From Knoxdaviesia capensis (Eukaryota > Ascomycota > Sordariomycetes > Microascales > Gondwanamycetaceae), in contig LNGK01000005.1 of the NCBI GenBank assembly GCA_001510575.1, forward strand, positions 3,348,574-3,412,573: a DNA stretch of 64,000 bases, written 5' to 3'. Both the position numbers and the translations under genes were made by a program. Within the stretch, counting starts at the first letter, position 1. Every line of letters begins with the position of its first letter. Below the pieces are notes generated by a model, which worked only from the letters and a program-made list of their open reading frames with translations, was not told the origin of the DNA and ran no database searches. Shown piece after piece: positions 35,577-47,300 of the stretch.

Positions 35577-35608
<32 letters not shown>
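35574..35608. repeat. Compound CA/GA microsatellite
   Basis: (AC)10 directly followed by (AG)7. Confidence 0.9.
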
Positions 35609-35770
35609 TGCATTGCGAGATGTTCGGATCACCTGGAGATTGGTACCGGCGATGATGGTTTACTGGCTGTACGAGCAATCAGCGAGGTCGTTTTGTTTTT
35701 TGGTGCGTGGGTTAGGGCTGCTCGACGGGCCCGTGTCGGCAGCTTTTTCTTTTTTTTTTTCTTCTTTTTT

Positions 35771-35814
35771 CTTTCTTTTTTCTTTCTTTTTTCTTTCTTT
35801 TTTCTTTCTTTTTT
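35771..35814. repeat. 11-bp minisatellite CTTTCTTTTTT
   Basis: Four perfect tandem copies of an 11-base pyrimidine unit, preceded by degenerate T-rich copies. Confidence 0.92.
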
Positions 35815-36096
35815 GTTGTTGTTGGGATCATCACAACCCACGGTAGAGAGAGAACCAAGAGGCCGGACACACCACACCACCCGCACACTTCGGAACAACA
35901 GCCACCAGGCTGCCACGACAGGCACGCCAGCGGCTCAAAAGGCAAACGGGACCGGATGGAAGAGACGACTCCTTGAGCAAAGCCCAACGACACACGCACT
36001 TGAGGTGTGTATCGAGAGAGAGAAAGCCGCGAAGAAGATTTCTTGCCCACGGCGGCGAAATGGGGGGAAAGGGGACCGGCCAGCTAGCTAGGTACG

Positions 36097-36112
36097 TTTT
36101 TTTTTTTTTTTT
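36097..36112. repeat. Poly-T run
   Basis: Sixteen consecutive T residues in the gene-free region. Confidence 0.9.
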
Positions 36113-37756
36113 GAGCCTCCACGGGAATGAAGAGAGTCCAAGTTTCTTTTTTTTTTGGTTTCTTTTTCTTCTCCTAATCAAAAAAAGAAAGAAAGAAAAA
36201 AGGAAATACTACTCCATAGCAAAACGAACCTAAATAGGGGGCGTTCCAGGTGGCGAGGGGAGGCAGAAGGGCCGCGAAGAAGGAAATGCCAAAAGCAACA
36301 GCGGGACGGTCGGGGATTCCTGAGGATACGGTGATACGAAGGTGGGTAATTTCATTCTTCTCTAGGTGTGGGATGCAGGGCCCCAAAAAAAGAAAATAAG
36401 CAAATGGAAGAACGGCTCCATTTCTCGTCCGCGGTTCTCGTCCGAGCCAACAGGAGGACGATGCACATGCAACAAACAGGGACGATGATCTCCTGGGACG
36501 GGATTCTGTGCCGCGCGGAAACGCCGCAGAGAAGCAGCGGTATCTGGGATGGGAGGGGAACCACTTTCTCAGAAGATGATCGTTGTTTTCTGGGTTCGTC
36601 TCTGGTTCTGTTCTCCTTCTGGCTATGGTTCCGGTGGTTGTGGAGTGTCTCTTTTGTCTTTGCTTCCTTTTGCCACAGTCTGAACCAGTATCGAGGCTTT
36701 CCTTTTTGTGATACTGGCGCGGATCCATGCAGCGCGCTCCCGGACAGCCTCAGCCTGTGTGTCTTTTCGCCGTCTGGATTCGTAACTGTGTGGACCGCGT
36801 GTGTCTCTTGTGCGTTCCCAGCTGGCTGAGGTTGGTATCTGATATCGCCCGGCCCAGGCGAGTCTGTGACGGCGGGCGGTGGCTGCATGTCGGGAGACGG
36901 GAAAAAGAAACAGACGACGCAGAGAGTCAACCAAGCCAAGCCGGCCAGGTTTTGGAGTGGAGTAAGGTGCAAGAGAGACGGTACACATGCGAACGACGAC
37001 AAACACCCACTTTCTCGCTCTGGTGGGTGGTGGTGATCCTCACGAGCTGAAGGGGTCGTGGCCTGCAGCAGTCCTGTTCTTGGGATGGACTCCCGGCAAA
37101 CGTCACGCTGACTGCGATGTCCAGCGAAATCCGGTGGGTGGGTGGATGTGTGTGACTGGATGGGAGACCGACATTGCAACCCACCCAACCCTTTTTTTCT
37201 CAAAGTAATGCCGTTTGGGAGCAGGAGGAGGAGGGGCCAAATGCAACGAGATGCTGAATGTACTGTACTATACTATACTATGCAAGATGTCCGGGCCAAT
37301 CACCAGCCGGAGTGACTGTGTAATTGGCACTTCTTTGATTGCCCCTACATGGGTGACACAGACAAACAAGAGGCAACAAACAGCATTCACTGTCAATAGC
37401 AAAAGGGGGCACCAGCATACTATTGGTTCCAGGCGACCGACCAGGAAATCAGAGAGTGAGTGTCGTGTGTTCGTGTGCTGCCAAGAGACGCACGACGATG
37501 GAACATCGGCCGTATAAGTGGTGAAATCGCGGGGGAGGGGAGGGGGGCGTTCCAATCGAAGCACAAACCTCACGCCCCTCACACCCTTTCTGTGTCTCAA
37601 GAAATCTCTTCTTTGCTTATTTTATTCTTTTCCCTCGCTTTCGTGCGGAGATTTGGGGAAAGCGGGGGCGGCGAATGAGTATCTCTGAATTCTTTTCTCT
37701 TCTTTATAACATTACCATGTAGCGATGGCCGATGAGCCGAGCGACATTGAGGGTGG

Positions 37757-37850
37757 CAGGAAAGGAAAAGACAAGAAGGGGAGGAAGGGGAAGAAGAGGA
37801 GGAAGGGGAAGACGAAGAGGAAGGGGAACAAGAGGAAGCAATTTACTTGC
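37757..37850. repeat. Polypurine tract with GGAAGGGGAAGA-like units
   Basis: About 90 bases almost entirely A/G on the plus strand with imperfect GGAAGGGGAAG repeats. In one frame it reads as Lys/Gly/Arg repeats, which I attribute to composition. Confidence 0.8.
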
Positions 37851-39139
37851 TTGACCAGACAGGACAGAAACGGCGAGCCCGCCTTCGTGTCTGACATCAC
37901 ACTGAAAGGCCGTTATATGATGCCCTTATTCCCTGATGCTTCTGAGACTCGCATGAGCCACGCTGCAAGTCACACGAGACACACTTTGACTATTTCGCTG
38001 TCAGATGCATACACACACACACACGCCATGAGGCACAGAGTCATCGCAACTCGAAGTCTGTACTGCAGTCCAGAATACCCTCAGATGCTACATACAAAAA
38101 AGCCTCATTGGGAAGCAGGAAAAGCCGTGACTGACGGAAAACAGAACATCCCCATGGTCACGCCCCTTCGCACTCCCACTAAACCTTAGAGCACCTGTGC
38201 CGGAGCTACTACTCTGGGCCCCCGAGTTCGCGCGCTTTTCCCGACTGGGCCGGTTTGTCCGTGTCTGGGGTAAGACCAGAAAAAAAAGGCAGCGTGCGTG
38301 CGGACGTACAATCCATAGTTCTTTTTAGTGGGCGGCCGATACTGGGATCGGGAAAGCTGAAAGTTTTCTTGTTCCACGTGTCTCACCAAGAGAGCGAGAG
38401 ATGCTGCAGACATGTGTGTGACGCTGGATGGCAGTGTTGCATGTACTGTACAGTATAGTATGTAGTACGGCGAGATAGATCAACCAACAGCCGCGTTTTC
38501 CATGTCCAACATAACCTCTCATCTCGCCTTTCAAGGTCACAGAAAAGACAGCTGGCTTAGGGTTAGGGTCGCCGCGTTCCCCAGATCAACATTTCCGGTG
38601 CGAAGTAGTGCCAAGGGCCGGACCAGCGCGCCAGGCCACACACACCAAAACCCCAGAATTCACTACCGGGCCTAAACAAAGGCTTGTTTTTTTGGTTTCT
38701 CTGTGATTGTACTGTACCTATAAGGCACGTTACCAGAAACAAATACAGTCAAGAGACCAACCCAAGGTTTTGCGCGGGCCACTGATGGTGGAGAAACTTG
38801 GATGTGGGCCGGGGGGCGTGTAAGTTCGCTTTCAAGGTACCATTTCGCTGTGTCTCTACGCCCCATGGTACTTGTGGCCAGGTGTAAGTGCAAACGCCGA
38901 AATCTTGGAAGGGGGAGGAGGGTGTGAGTGCATATAAATCCTCTTTTGGTTTTTCTCTTTTTTTCTTTCTTTTTGGTTTTATTTCTCTCTCGCCTGTTCG
39001 TTCGTTCGCCCGGCTTTCTCCTCGTTGTGTCCCAGTACCTTACACCAAAACGAATCTCAGTCAGTTGACGCTCCAAGTAACAACTAACGGGGAACTCTAG
39101 GCGGGTTGAGGGCCTCAGCCGATGTACACTCGTGGACTT

Positions 39140-39165
<26 letters not shown>
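39140..39165. repeat. GA microsatellite
   Basis: A pure (GA)n run of about 26 bases, 740 bases before the DUF3712 start. Confidence 0.9.
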
Positions 39166-39171
<6 letters not shown>

Positions 39172-39902
39172 CTGTATGACTTCCGTATTCAGCAAGTCTG
39201 CTATATAGCTTCGCCGGTTTCTTTATATCTCATGGCTGCCCTCTTCGCTCATCTTTGTCGCTGAAGTGAAAGTGCGGTCTTCCTCTTCTTCACCACCTCT
39301 CTCTCTCTTACGCTCCTCGCTGTGATATCTCAACCCACTGCCAGCTTCATTTCTATGCTCCTCTGCCGTGTCTCGCCCCATCTCGTTCCCTGTCACTGCC
39401 CTCGACTGCATCTCCAACTCATTAGACCCCGTCCCTCGATCTTCCGGCTGGCCTCTCTGCCTCTGTCTCTCGTCCTTGAATTCACCCCTCCCCCCTTTCG
39501 TCTCCCATTCCCCCCCTTTCCTCCTCTGAGACCCTCTTCCATATTTGCTTTTTCTTTCTTTTCTTATTCTCGACCTAGTCAGACTTTCTTCTACCACTCA
39601 ACCTTGTTTGCCATCCCTGTCCCTGGGACCCAGACTTGCTTTTTGGACTCTGCTATTCTTTGCTTTTCCTGCTCCGATCTCTTCCTCTTCTTCTTTTGCT
39701 GTGTGTGCCGGTCTGTCTGACACAATATATAAGACAAGCCTTGTCACCACCGTCCAAACCTTCTTTCCACCTTCCCTCTCTCTCCCTGTCTCTCCATCTG
39801 TTTCTCTTCACCCTCTTCCACCTCCTTCTCTTCTCTCTCCCTCCAGCCACGTTCTCCTACACCCTCTCTCACCGTGATCTTCTTCCTGCTCGATAACCAG
39901 CC

Positions 39903-41185
39903 ATGGCTCGCCATCAGCAAACCTCCATCGGCAGCGATGACAAGGAGGCCACCCAGCATGAGTCGATCACCGACCAGTACCAGCCGCCCGTGGCCCAGAA
40001 GCGCTCCAAGCGCCGTGCCTGCACCGCGCACCTCAAGCGCTTCTGGTGGGCGTACCTGATCGGCTTTGTCATCATTGCCGTTGTGATTGTCGTGTTGATG
40101 TAAGTTGCTCTTCCTCCTACCGTTCTGCTCCGCTCGCAGCGTACGGCCTACATGCTGTGTACCCAGATACATACACTAACACCGATCTAAACGCAGCATC
40201 TTCGTGGCCATCCCCAAGATCGTGCAGCACAAGATCAACGACTCCAAGCTGTTCCTCGACGGCATTGTCATGACCGACACCAAGACCGGCTCGTTCCAGC
40301 TGGCCGTCAACGCCACCGTCAACGCCGACGACAGCGTGCACGCCACCGTGGCGCCGTTCCGCGCCGACATGTACTTGGAGGACGTGCCCAGCCACGAGCC
40401 GTTCGGCAGCGTCGAATTCCCCGAGGTCAAGTCGGCGAAGGAGGTCAAGGTCGCCATCAACCAGCTGGTCGAGATCACCAACCTCGCCGCCCTGACCACC
40501 TTCAACACCTGGCTGCTCGCCAACGACACCCTGCGCCTGACCATTGCCGGCCGCACCAGCGTCAAGCTCAAGGGCCTGTCGAAGAAGTACGGCGTCAACT
40601 TTAAGAAGACTGTCACTCTGAACGGTAAGCCACTCTCCCTCGCATCTGCATCGGGTCTTGGCCTTGCCTGGGTCAGTTGTCTCGGCAACATGCATAGTAT
40701 ACTGACAATCTGTCTCACTCTCCACCCCAACAGGCCTCAAGGGATTCGAAGGCACCGTGGTCAGCGAGCCCAAGATCTCCATGGCCTCGACGAACAACTT
40801 CCAGGCCGTGGCCACCATCCCCAACCACTCGATCCTGTACCTGGACATTGGCAACACCACCTTCAACAACTACTTCAACGGCTCCAACATCGGCACCGTG
40901 TACATCAACGACCTGATCCTGGCCCCGGGCAACAACACCTACCCGATCATCGCCACCATCCAGCAGACCCCCGTGATCAGCGCCATCGTGCAGCGCCCCT
41001 ACTGCGAGACCGGCATCCTCACCTTCGAGATGTCCGGCAAGGAGGTCGTCAACCACGGCGAGACGCTGACCTACTTCAGCGACGCGCTCGCCGCTGTCAA
41101 CCAGGTTATCGAGGTCAATGTCAAGGAGGGCCTGCAGAACATCAACTTCCCCGTTTCGTGCCGCGCCAGCTCGGGCTCGCACTAA
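39903..41185 (+). CDS. DUF3712-type fungal membrane protein
   Basis: Exons 39903-40099, 40197-40624 and 40734-41185 give 358 aa. A hydrophilic N-terminus with a basic patch (KRSKRRAC) precedes one strong transmembrane segment (about 49-72, WWAYLIGFVIIAVVIVV). The remainder is a beta-rich domain with several Asn-X-Ser/Thr sites (NATVNAD, NDTLRLT, NHSILY, NNTYP), matching fungal DUF3712 proteins distantly related to LEA-2 folds. Topology is probably type II, with the glycosylatable domain in a lumen or outside the cell. Function is unknown. GC-rich, C-ending codons suggest high expression, in line with the long pyrimidine-rich leader. Confidence 0.88.
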
Positions 41186-41784
41186 ACGTTGTCTCTCTCC
41201 GTCTCTAATACATATACATACACACACACTCTCTCTCTCACTATCGCGTTTGCGATTGTCCGCTCTTGTCCCTCGATCTTCTCCTTCTTCCCCTTCCCCC
41301 GGGAAATCAGATGTTCCCTCTCTTCTTCCCCTTTTCAAATAAAAACACAAATTCCGCCTGTTGGAGGTTGTCATGGCGCTTGGAATGATGGATAGGGAGG
41401 TGGAATGGCGTTTAGAGGGCAACTTTGCTGTTAGGGAATGATGAATGCCCAACACATTATTCCCTTTTTTTCCTTCTTCCTGGCCGGTGCCATACATGTT
41501 ATAATCTGCGTTTTTACCTTTTTTTCTTCCATGATCCAATGATACCAATTTTCTTTTCATCCCCCCCTTGTTTGTTTTTTGGTCATGATTATCATTCAAA
41601 GTCCATCTAATAAAAACTGTATTATCGGTTTCCGAGAATATGCTGTAACTTCGAAAGAAGAAGAAAACGTGGTTGTGAAGAATGGGTATCGTCTATCGTA
41701 GCGTTCATTCGTCGTGTGTGCAAAAGCCTGCCATTCCGTGGGAACAAGAGCGTAGTAGGGTGTATATAACATGCACCAGGTCCA
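41186..41784. other. Convergent 3' intergenic region (599 b)
   Basis: Tail-to-tail spacer. The plus-strand side is T/C-rich with an AATAAAA near 41338, a plausible polyadenylation signal for the DUF3712 gene. Confidence 0.45.
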
Positions 41785-42741
41785 TCAATTCCACCCCCCC
41801 TTGCGCTTTTCCTTCCTCGCCAGCCCTCCCGACCCCGCACCCGCACCCGCGCCGCCATTCGTCCCCGACCGCGCCGAAGCCGCCACAAACTCCACAGCCG
41901 TGCGGCTCGCGGGCGGCGGACGCGCCTGCGCGGCGGCGGCCGCCTGGGCCTCGGCCGCGCGCTTCAAGTGCGGCCGGAACGCGGCCTCAGGGAACGCCGC
42001 GGGGTCCCACACATCCGCCGGCAGGGTGGAGGCGTACTGGCCGCGCGCGTCAACCCCGGCGAACTCGAGCAGCTTGTCCATGAGGCCCGGGTTGCGCAGC
42101 GCGGCCGAGCCCTGCAGCCGCGAGTTGAAGTGCGTGCCGGCCTGCTTCAGCGCCAGCAGCGTGCGGATCTTCTTGACGAGCGCGGGCGGCGGCGCTGCGT
42201 CGACCGGCGCGCCGGCGGGGAGGTCGAGGTTCGCGGTGCTGGGCAGGGTGAGCGTCTCCAGCAGCGCGCGGTGCGAGGTGTAGGGCGAGCCGGGCGGAGA
42301 TGCGGCGGCTGCGGCGGCGGCTGGGGGCGGCGTGGGTGCATCTGTGGCCGGCGCGTCTTCTAGGTCGCCGAGGTCGACTACAGCGGGCGGTCGCGCCGGA
42401 CCGACAAACGCGTCTGGGGGCTCTTTTTCTGCCGGAGGAGACTCTACAGCCACGGATGTTTGGGGCTGTGGTTGTACTGGGGGATCTGCTTTGGACTGGG
42501 TCAGTCTTCAGGTGTCCATGCAAGTCACGTCAAGGCAGAAGAAGCATTGGTCCAGACATACCGGCTTTCAACGGCTCAACAGCTGTGTCTTGTTTCGTCT
42601 AGAACAGCAGGCCTCGGGGTCAGCATAAGAACATCAACATCACCGCAGAACACACATCAATCAACTCACCTTGGCTGGAGAGGACTGCTCAACCTCATCG
42701 TCCTCTTCCCCGCTACTATCATAAGCCACAAGACCAACCAT
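41785..42741 (-). CDS. HCNGP-family protein (SAP30BP-like)
   Basis: Exons 42741-42670, 42598-42562 and 42485-41785 give 269 aa. It begins MVGLVAYDSSGEEDDE, typical of this family, followed by a Pro/Ala-rich linker. The HCNGP domain is diagnostic: LLALKQAGTHFNSRLQGS, LRNPGLMDKLLEFAGVD, QYASTLPADVWDP and FRPHLKRAAEAQ. The C-terminus is Ala/Gly-rich with RKEKRKGG. Human SAP30BP (HCNGP) was described as a transcriptional co-factor and later tied to splicing of short introns with RBM17; a nuclear role is expected. The second exon is only 37 bases. Confidence 0.88.
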
Positions 42742-43138
42742 TGTGGCTGATGAGTGTACAGGGGCTGAACAATTGAACCAGAGCACCAGTTCTGCGTAAA
42801 TCACAGAAAACAACGTCTTTGAAGCAGAAGAACGGGAAACGGTGTGTAATGTGGTCGTGTGAGAAAGGGTAGTTCAAGGTCGGTTAAATCCAGGCTTTTA
42901 AGTTGGACTTCCGTCCGTGTGGCGCACTGTGTACACTGTACCTCTCAGACTGTACTGAAAGAGCAGCTTCTACGAGATATCCTGGTGAAATGTCTACTTT
43001 TATATACCCATATTCCAGTTTCCTGAAGGCCCAGCAGGCTTGATTATATATACCCTAGGTGATGGACATACTCTATCGGTGTAAATCACGATCTAATCTT
43101 CAAGCTGAACCAACCCGACAAGCGAAGCTTTGCACCAG
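42742..43138. other. Upstream region of the HCNGP gene (397 b)
   Basis: Spacer between two minus-strand genes. Contains TGTACACTGTACC and GACTGTACTG near 42925-42960. No gene seen. Confidence 0.4.
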
Positions 43139-43624
43139 CTAAGTCCAGAGAGGGACAGCAGATTCGTCAATGGCGGAGAGGTGCAGAATATGAGCCACGG
43201 CCGCCGTCGCACTTGATAAAATCGCAGAGACGGGGGGCTCAATGAACTGGCGAATCTTCTTGGCGAGCAGGTCACAACGAGTCATGGGTACGAGACTCGC
43301 GAGGGTAGTGTCCGGAACTGGGCTAGTGAAGAGTGCAGTCGATGCCGACTCGGTCATGAAATGGCACATCTCTGGCGATCTCTCTCGCGCAAGACACAAA
43401 TCCCGTAAGTGGGAGACACGAGTGAAACCTTCTCTGCATGTATCGTGGCCAACACTCGGAACACTCGTGAGGATGGAGGCTGTCAGTCGGTACTCAGCCG
43501 AATCCGAGCGAGGCGTGCCGGGTCGTATCTCAACCGGCAACATCGCAAGGCGCTGCAACCACAACCAGATAGCCTTGAAAGGTGCTTGTGGACGCTTTCC
43601 GGCAACTTCAGGATCGCCGAGCAT
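43139..43624 (-). CDS. Small orphan protein, unknown function
   Basis: Single open frame of 161 codons beginning MLGDPEVAGKRPQAP. Residue composition is balanced (Leu/Ala/Ser with mixed charges), more protein-like than the antisense frame over the same bases. I recognise no domain, signal peptide or transmembrane helix. An AT-rich TATA-like block (43660-43680) lies about 40 bases before the ATG. It could instead be a fragment of a larger gene, since no neighbouring exon was found. Confidence 0.45.
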   Translation of the reverse strand: MLGDPEVAGKRPQAPFKAIWLWLQRLAMLPVEIRPGTPRSDSAEYRLTASILTSVPSVGHDTCREGFTRVSHLRDLCLARERSPEMCHFMTESASTALFTSPVPDTTLASLVPMTRCDLLAKKIRQFIEPPVSAILSSATAAVAHILHLSAIDESAVPLWT

Positions 43625-43659
43625 GGATTTGCAGGTGTATCGAATGAGACCGGGCCGAC

Positions 43660-43680
43660 TATAAATATATATATATATAT
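43660..43680. promoter_or_regulatory. TATAAATATATAT block
   Basis: A 21-base A/T-only stretch at the boundary between the orphan gene (minus) and the PRP5 upstream region. It could serve as a TATA element in either direction. Confidence 0.4.
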
Positions 43681-44325
43681 GTGACTTCCGTGTCTCTGGA
43701 GAGGCGTCGTCTTCCAGCTCCGAAGGTCACGAAGTCTGTCGGTCCTGCAGACTCATCCAGGTGTAAGGATGATGAGGAAGCAAGTCTATGATGGTATACT
43801 CAAAACAGGGCTGATAGCCTCAATAGATGTTTCAAAGCGTAACTCGCAGTCAGAGGATCGACGCGGTTCGATGAGTCGGAATGTCGCCGTGCTGGCATTG
43901 GGACTGTCACGTGACATGGTCATGTGCGCGCTTGCTTCAGTTACAGGGCCGCAAAACAGTCACGAATTTTGAGCGTTCACATTTTCGCTTCGCTTTTCAT
44001 CCAACTACAAAAACCCAAGGCTCAACTCATCCTCAGCACTGCAAGTTGATTCTCTTCATATAATTCAGGGCATTCATTCATGCCGCTGCCTGCTTTCTTC
44101 ACTTTATTTCCCCTCTCCGAATGCCATCACTAATCATCCCATCCCGCGTTTGAGGACGTGACAACAGATCACACACAAAACTTCACAAAAAGTACGGGGT
44201 TTCAAAACCAGCCCACCCAGGACCACGGCACACAGCCATCAAGATTTCTATCTAGCCCGAGAGAGCTTGCTTGTTGTCTTAAGAGAATCACACACAGAGA
44301 AAAAAAACACGAAGAAGCAAAGCAA
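43681..44325. other. Divergent intergenic region upstream of PRP5 (645 b)
   Basis: Contains a CACGTGACATG element near 43907 and an A-rich leader right before the PRP5 ATG. No other gene seen. Confidence 0.4.
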
Positions 44326-47300
44326 ATGCCTCGGCTTAGAGACTCTCGCTCACCATCGCCAGGAAGATCCAGGAAAGATGAAGCTCGGCCGCGCGACCGC
44401 GATCGCCGTGACGATGCGCGCGACCATCGCCGCCGCTCACGGTCGCGGAGCGTAGAAGATGTGAGTGTGCCCCGAGGTCGGCGGCCCGACGAGCCGCCGA
44501 AGGAGGCCAGACCCGGAGGCGACGCAGCTGCTAACGAGCGGAACCGCCACCAGCGACGATACCGGAACAACGCCCGCGACCGCGACCGGGACCACGACCG
44601 AGACCGAACCAGTGCCCGTGATAGGGACCGCGAGCGAGATCGAGACCGCCATCGCGACCGCGACCGCCGTCGAGACCCCCCGCGTGGTGGCGACCGTCGC
44701 CGATCGCGTGACAGGTACGATGATCGAGATAGATCCGTGGAGAGACGCCGGACGGGTGGTCGTGACGACCCGGACAGAGCCGCCCCCCGCTTACGCCGAG
44801 ATGACTCGCGAGACCGGCCCCGGAGCCGCCGTGGCCTTTCTCCTAGTCCACGACCTGATAGTCGGGCAGACAGAGACTCCACAGTCGCCGAGGTAAGTCG
44901 AGCTTCATATCCGCACCCCTTTTCTTCCTTCCCCTGCTTATGAGTGAAAATGTGTGTAGACAGAATCTTATGTGCTAAACCCACTGGTCTCTCTTTCTCT
45001 TTTTTTTTCTGTATAGTCTGCTTCGAAGAAACAACTTCCTGCGCCTGCAGCCCCGGTCCAGTCCGAAGCCGACAAGAAAGCCGAACGTCTCGCGAAACTC
45101 GAAGCTTGGAAGAAGAAGAAGGAGGAGGGCAAAGGTGCCGCTAAAGAAGCCGATGCCACCTCCCTTCAGGCCCGCCGGCTGCTGGCCGAAATGGACTCCA
45201 AGTCCACCCGATCTCCCGGCGTGTCTTCTCCCGCCGGCGCGACCCCCACCGCCTCGATTGCCTCGATGTCTCCCGCTCACCAGCCATCCTCGGGAAATGC
45301 CTCTCCGGCACCTGGCACGATACCCGCCACCACCGCCGCCCCGGCCCCCGCCCCGGCCGCCTATGCAGGCAAGTTCGACCCCAAGGCCATTGCTAAGAAA
45401 GCTGGTGCTCGAGCCGCTAATAGCGCGGTCACCGCTGCTTGGGGATCTCTGGGTCTCTTGAGCGATTCGAAATCGTTAACGAAGACCCTTGGATCTACCA
45501 CGAAGTTGGCTACTGCCGCGCGCCCGTCGACGTTGCCCGCGAACCGTGGAAACATTGGCGGCTTCGGCTTCCACAACAAGCTTGCTGGTGACAGCGACAA
45601 GCTGGCGCTCAAGCGCAAGATCGACCTCGACGAGGAGGATACCTCCAAGAGAAAGCTTACCAAGCTCCCCGCGCTGCCCATTGAAGCGGATGATACCCCC
45701 TATGCGGATCAGGATGAAGGCGAGTCAGACGGCGATGATGTTGGTCATACGGAAGAGGAAGCCATTGCTGCTGCGCGTGCTGCCCATGAACGGCGCATGC
45801 AAGGAACAACCCAGGCTGCTTCCGCCAATGATGATATGGTATCTGCTGACAAGGACGGTGTTTCCGCTGCGGACGCGGATACCGAAATGGCCGATGTCCC
45901 CGTCGCCGTGGCTGCTGATATACCAGTAAACGGCGCCGCACAAGCCCCTCCAGCCGCGCCCCAGGCCATGGAAGTCGATATCGACGAAGACATTGATCCC
46001 CTCGACGCATTCATGGCCGGCCTCGACACCCAAACAGCCGCGGCACCTGTGGCTTCTCGGGTCAAGAAGGCCCTGCCTGAGCCCGAAGCCTATTTCAGCG
46101 ACGATGACGCCACTTTCCACGAGGTAGACCCTTCAAGTGTAACCACCCAAGTCATAAAGCGGAAGCGTAACAAGGAAATCCCCACTGTTGACTATAGCAA
46201 ACTTGATCTGAAGCCTGTCCGCAAGGACTTCTGGGTCGAGCCGGCCGAGCTCAGCCAGCTTAACGAGGCTGAGACGGCCGAGCTCCGACTCGAGCTGGAT
46301 GGGATCAAGGTCAGCGGCAAGAATGTGCCCAAGCCCGTGCAGAAGTGGGCGCAGTGTGGCCTAACACGCCAGACGCTGGACACCATTGACGCCCTGGGCT
46401 TCAAGAAGCCGACCCCCATCCAGATGCAGGCACTGCCGGTGATCATGTCGGGCCGGGACGTGGTGGGCGTGGCCAAGACCGGATCGGGAAAAACTCTTGC
46501 CTTCCTCCTCCCGATGTTCCGCCACATCATGGACCAGCCGCCGCTGAAAGACACCGATGGGCCGATTGGCCTGATCATGACGCCGACGCGCGAGCTGGCA
46601 GTCCAAATCCACCGTGACTGCAAGGCATTCCTGAAGACCATGAAGCTGCGGTCGGTGTGTGCCTACGGCGGAGCGCCAATCTCCGAGCAGATTGCCGAGT
46701 TGAAGCGTGGCACCGAGATCATCGTGTGCACGCCCGGTCGGATGATTGACTTGCTGGCAGCCAACCAGGGCCGCGTGACCAACCTGCGCCGCGTCACGTA
46801 TGTGGTGCTGGACGAGGCCGACCGCATGTTTGACATGGGCTTCGAGCCGCAGGTGATGAAGATCTTCGCGAGCATGCGGCCGGACAAGCAGACGATTCTG
46901 TTCTCGGCCACGATGCCGCGCATTATCGACTCGCTGACCAAGAAGGTGCTCAAGTCGCCGGTAGAAATCAAGGTGGGCGGGCAGAGCGTTGTGGCGCCGG
47001 AGATCACGCAGGTGGTGGAGGTGCGCGATGAAAAGAGCAAGTTTGTGCGGGTGCTCGAGCTGCTGGGCGAGCTGTATGAGGAGGACGAGGACGCGCGCAC
47101 GCTGATCTTTGTGGAGCGGCAGGAGAAGGCTGATGACCTGCTGAAGGAGCTGATGCACAAGGGCTACCCGTGCATGTCGATCCACGGCGGCAAGGACCAG
47201 GTCGACCGCGACTCCACCATCTCCGACTTCAAGAAGGGCATTGTGCCGATCCTGGTGGCCACGTCGGTGGCGGCGCGTGGTTTAGATGTGAAGCAGCTGA

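Larger units (their letters stand above)
34315..39902. other. Gene-free region (5.6 kb) with many low-complexity tracts
   Basis: I find no supported gene. Open frames of 150-283 codons occur (for example 36352-37203 minus, 34691-35338 minus, 37725-38189 plus), but they are low-complexity or lack domain features. The region carries CA/GA, CTTTCTTTTTT, poly-T and polypurine repeats and a double TTAGGG near 38558. The last ~700 bases are strongly C/T-rich, consistent with a long leader or promoter of the DUF3712 gene. Confidence 0.5.

Noticed and set aside
36352..37203. 283-codon open frame on the minus strand in the gene-free region
   Set aside because: Composition is erratic (Cys/His/Arg/Ser clusters), with no domain, no plausible promoter or splice context, and overlap with frames on the other strand.
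37725..38189. 154-codon Lys/Arg-repeat protein
   Set aside because: The repeats come from a polypurine tract; the following sequence looks random.
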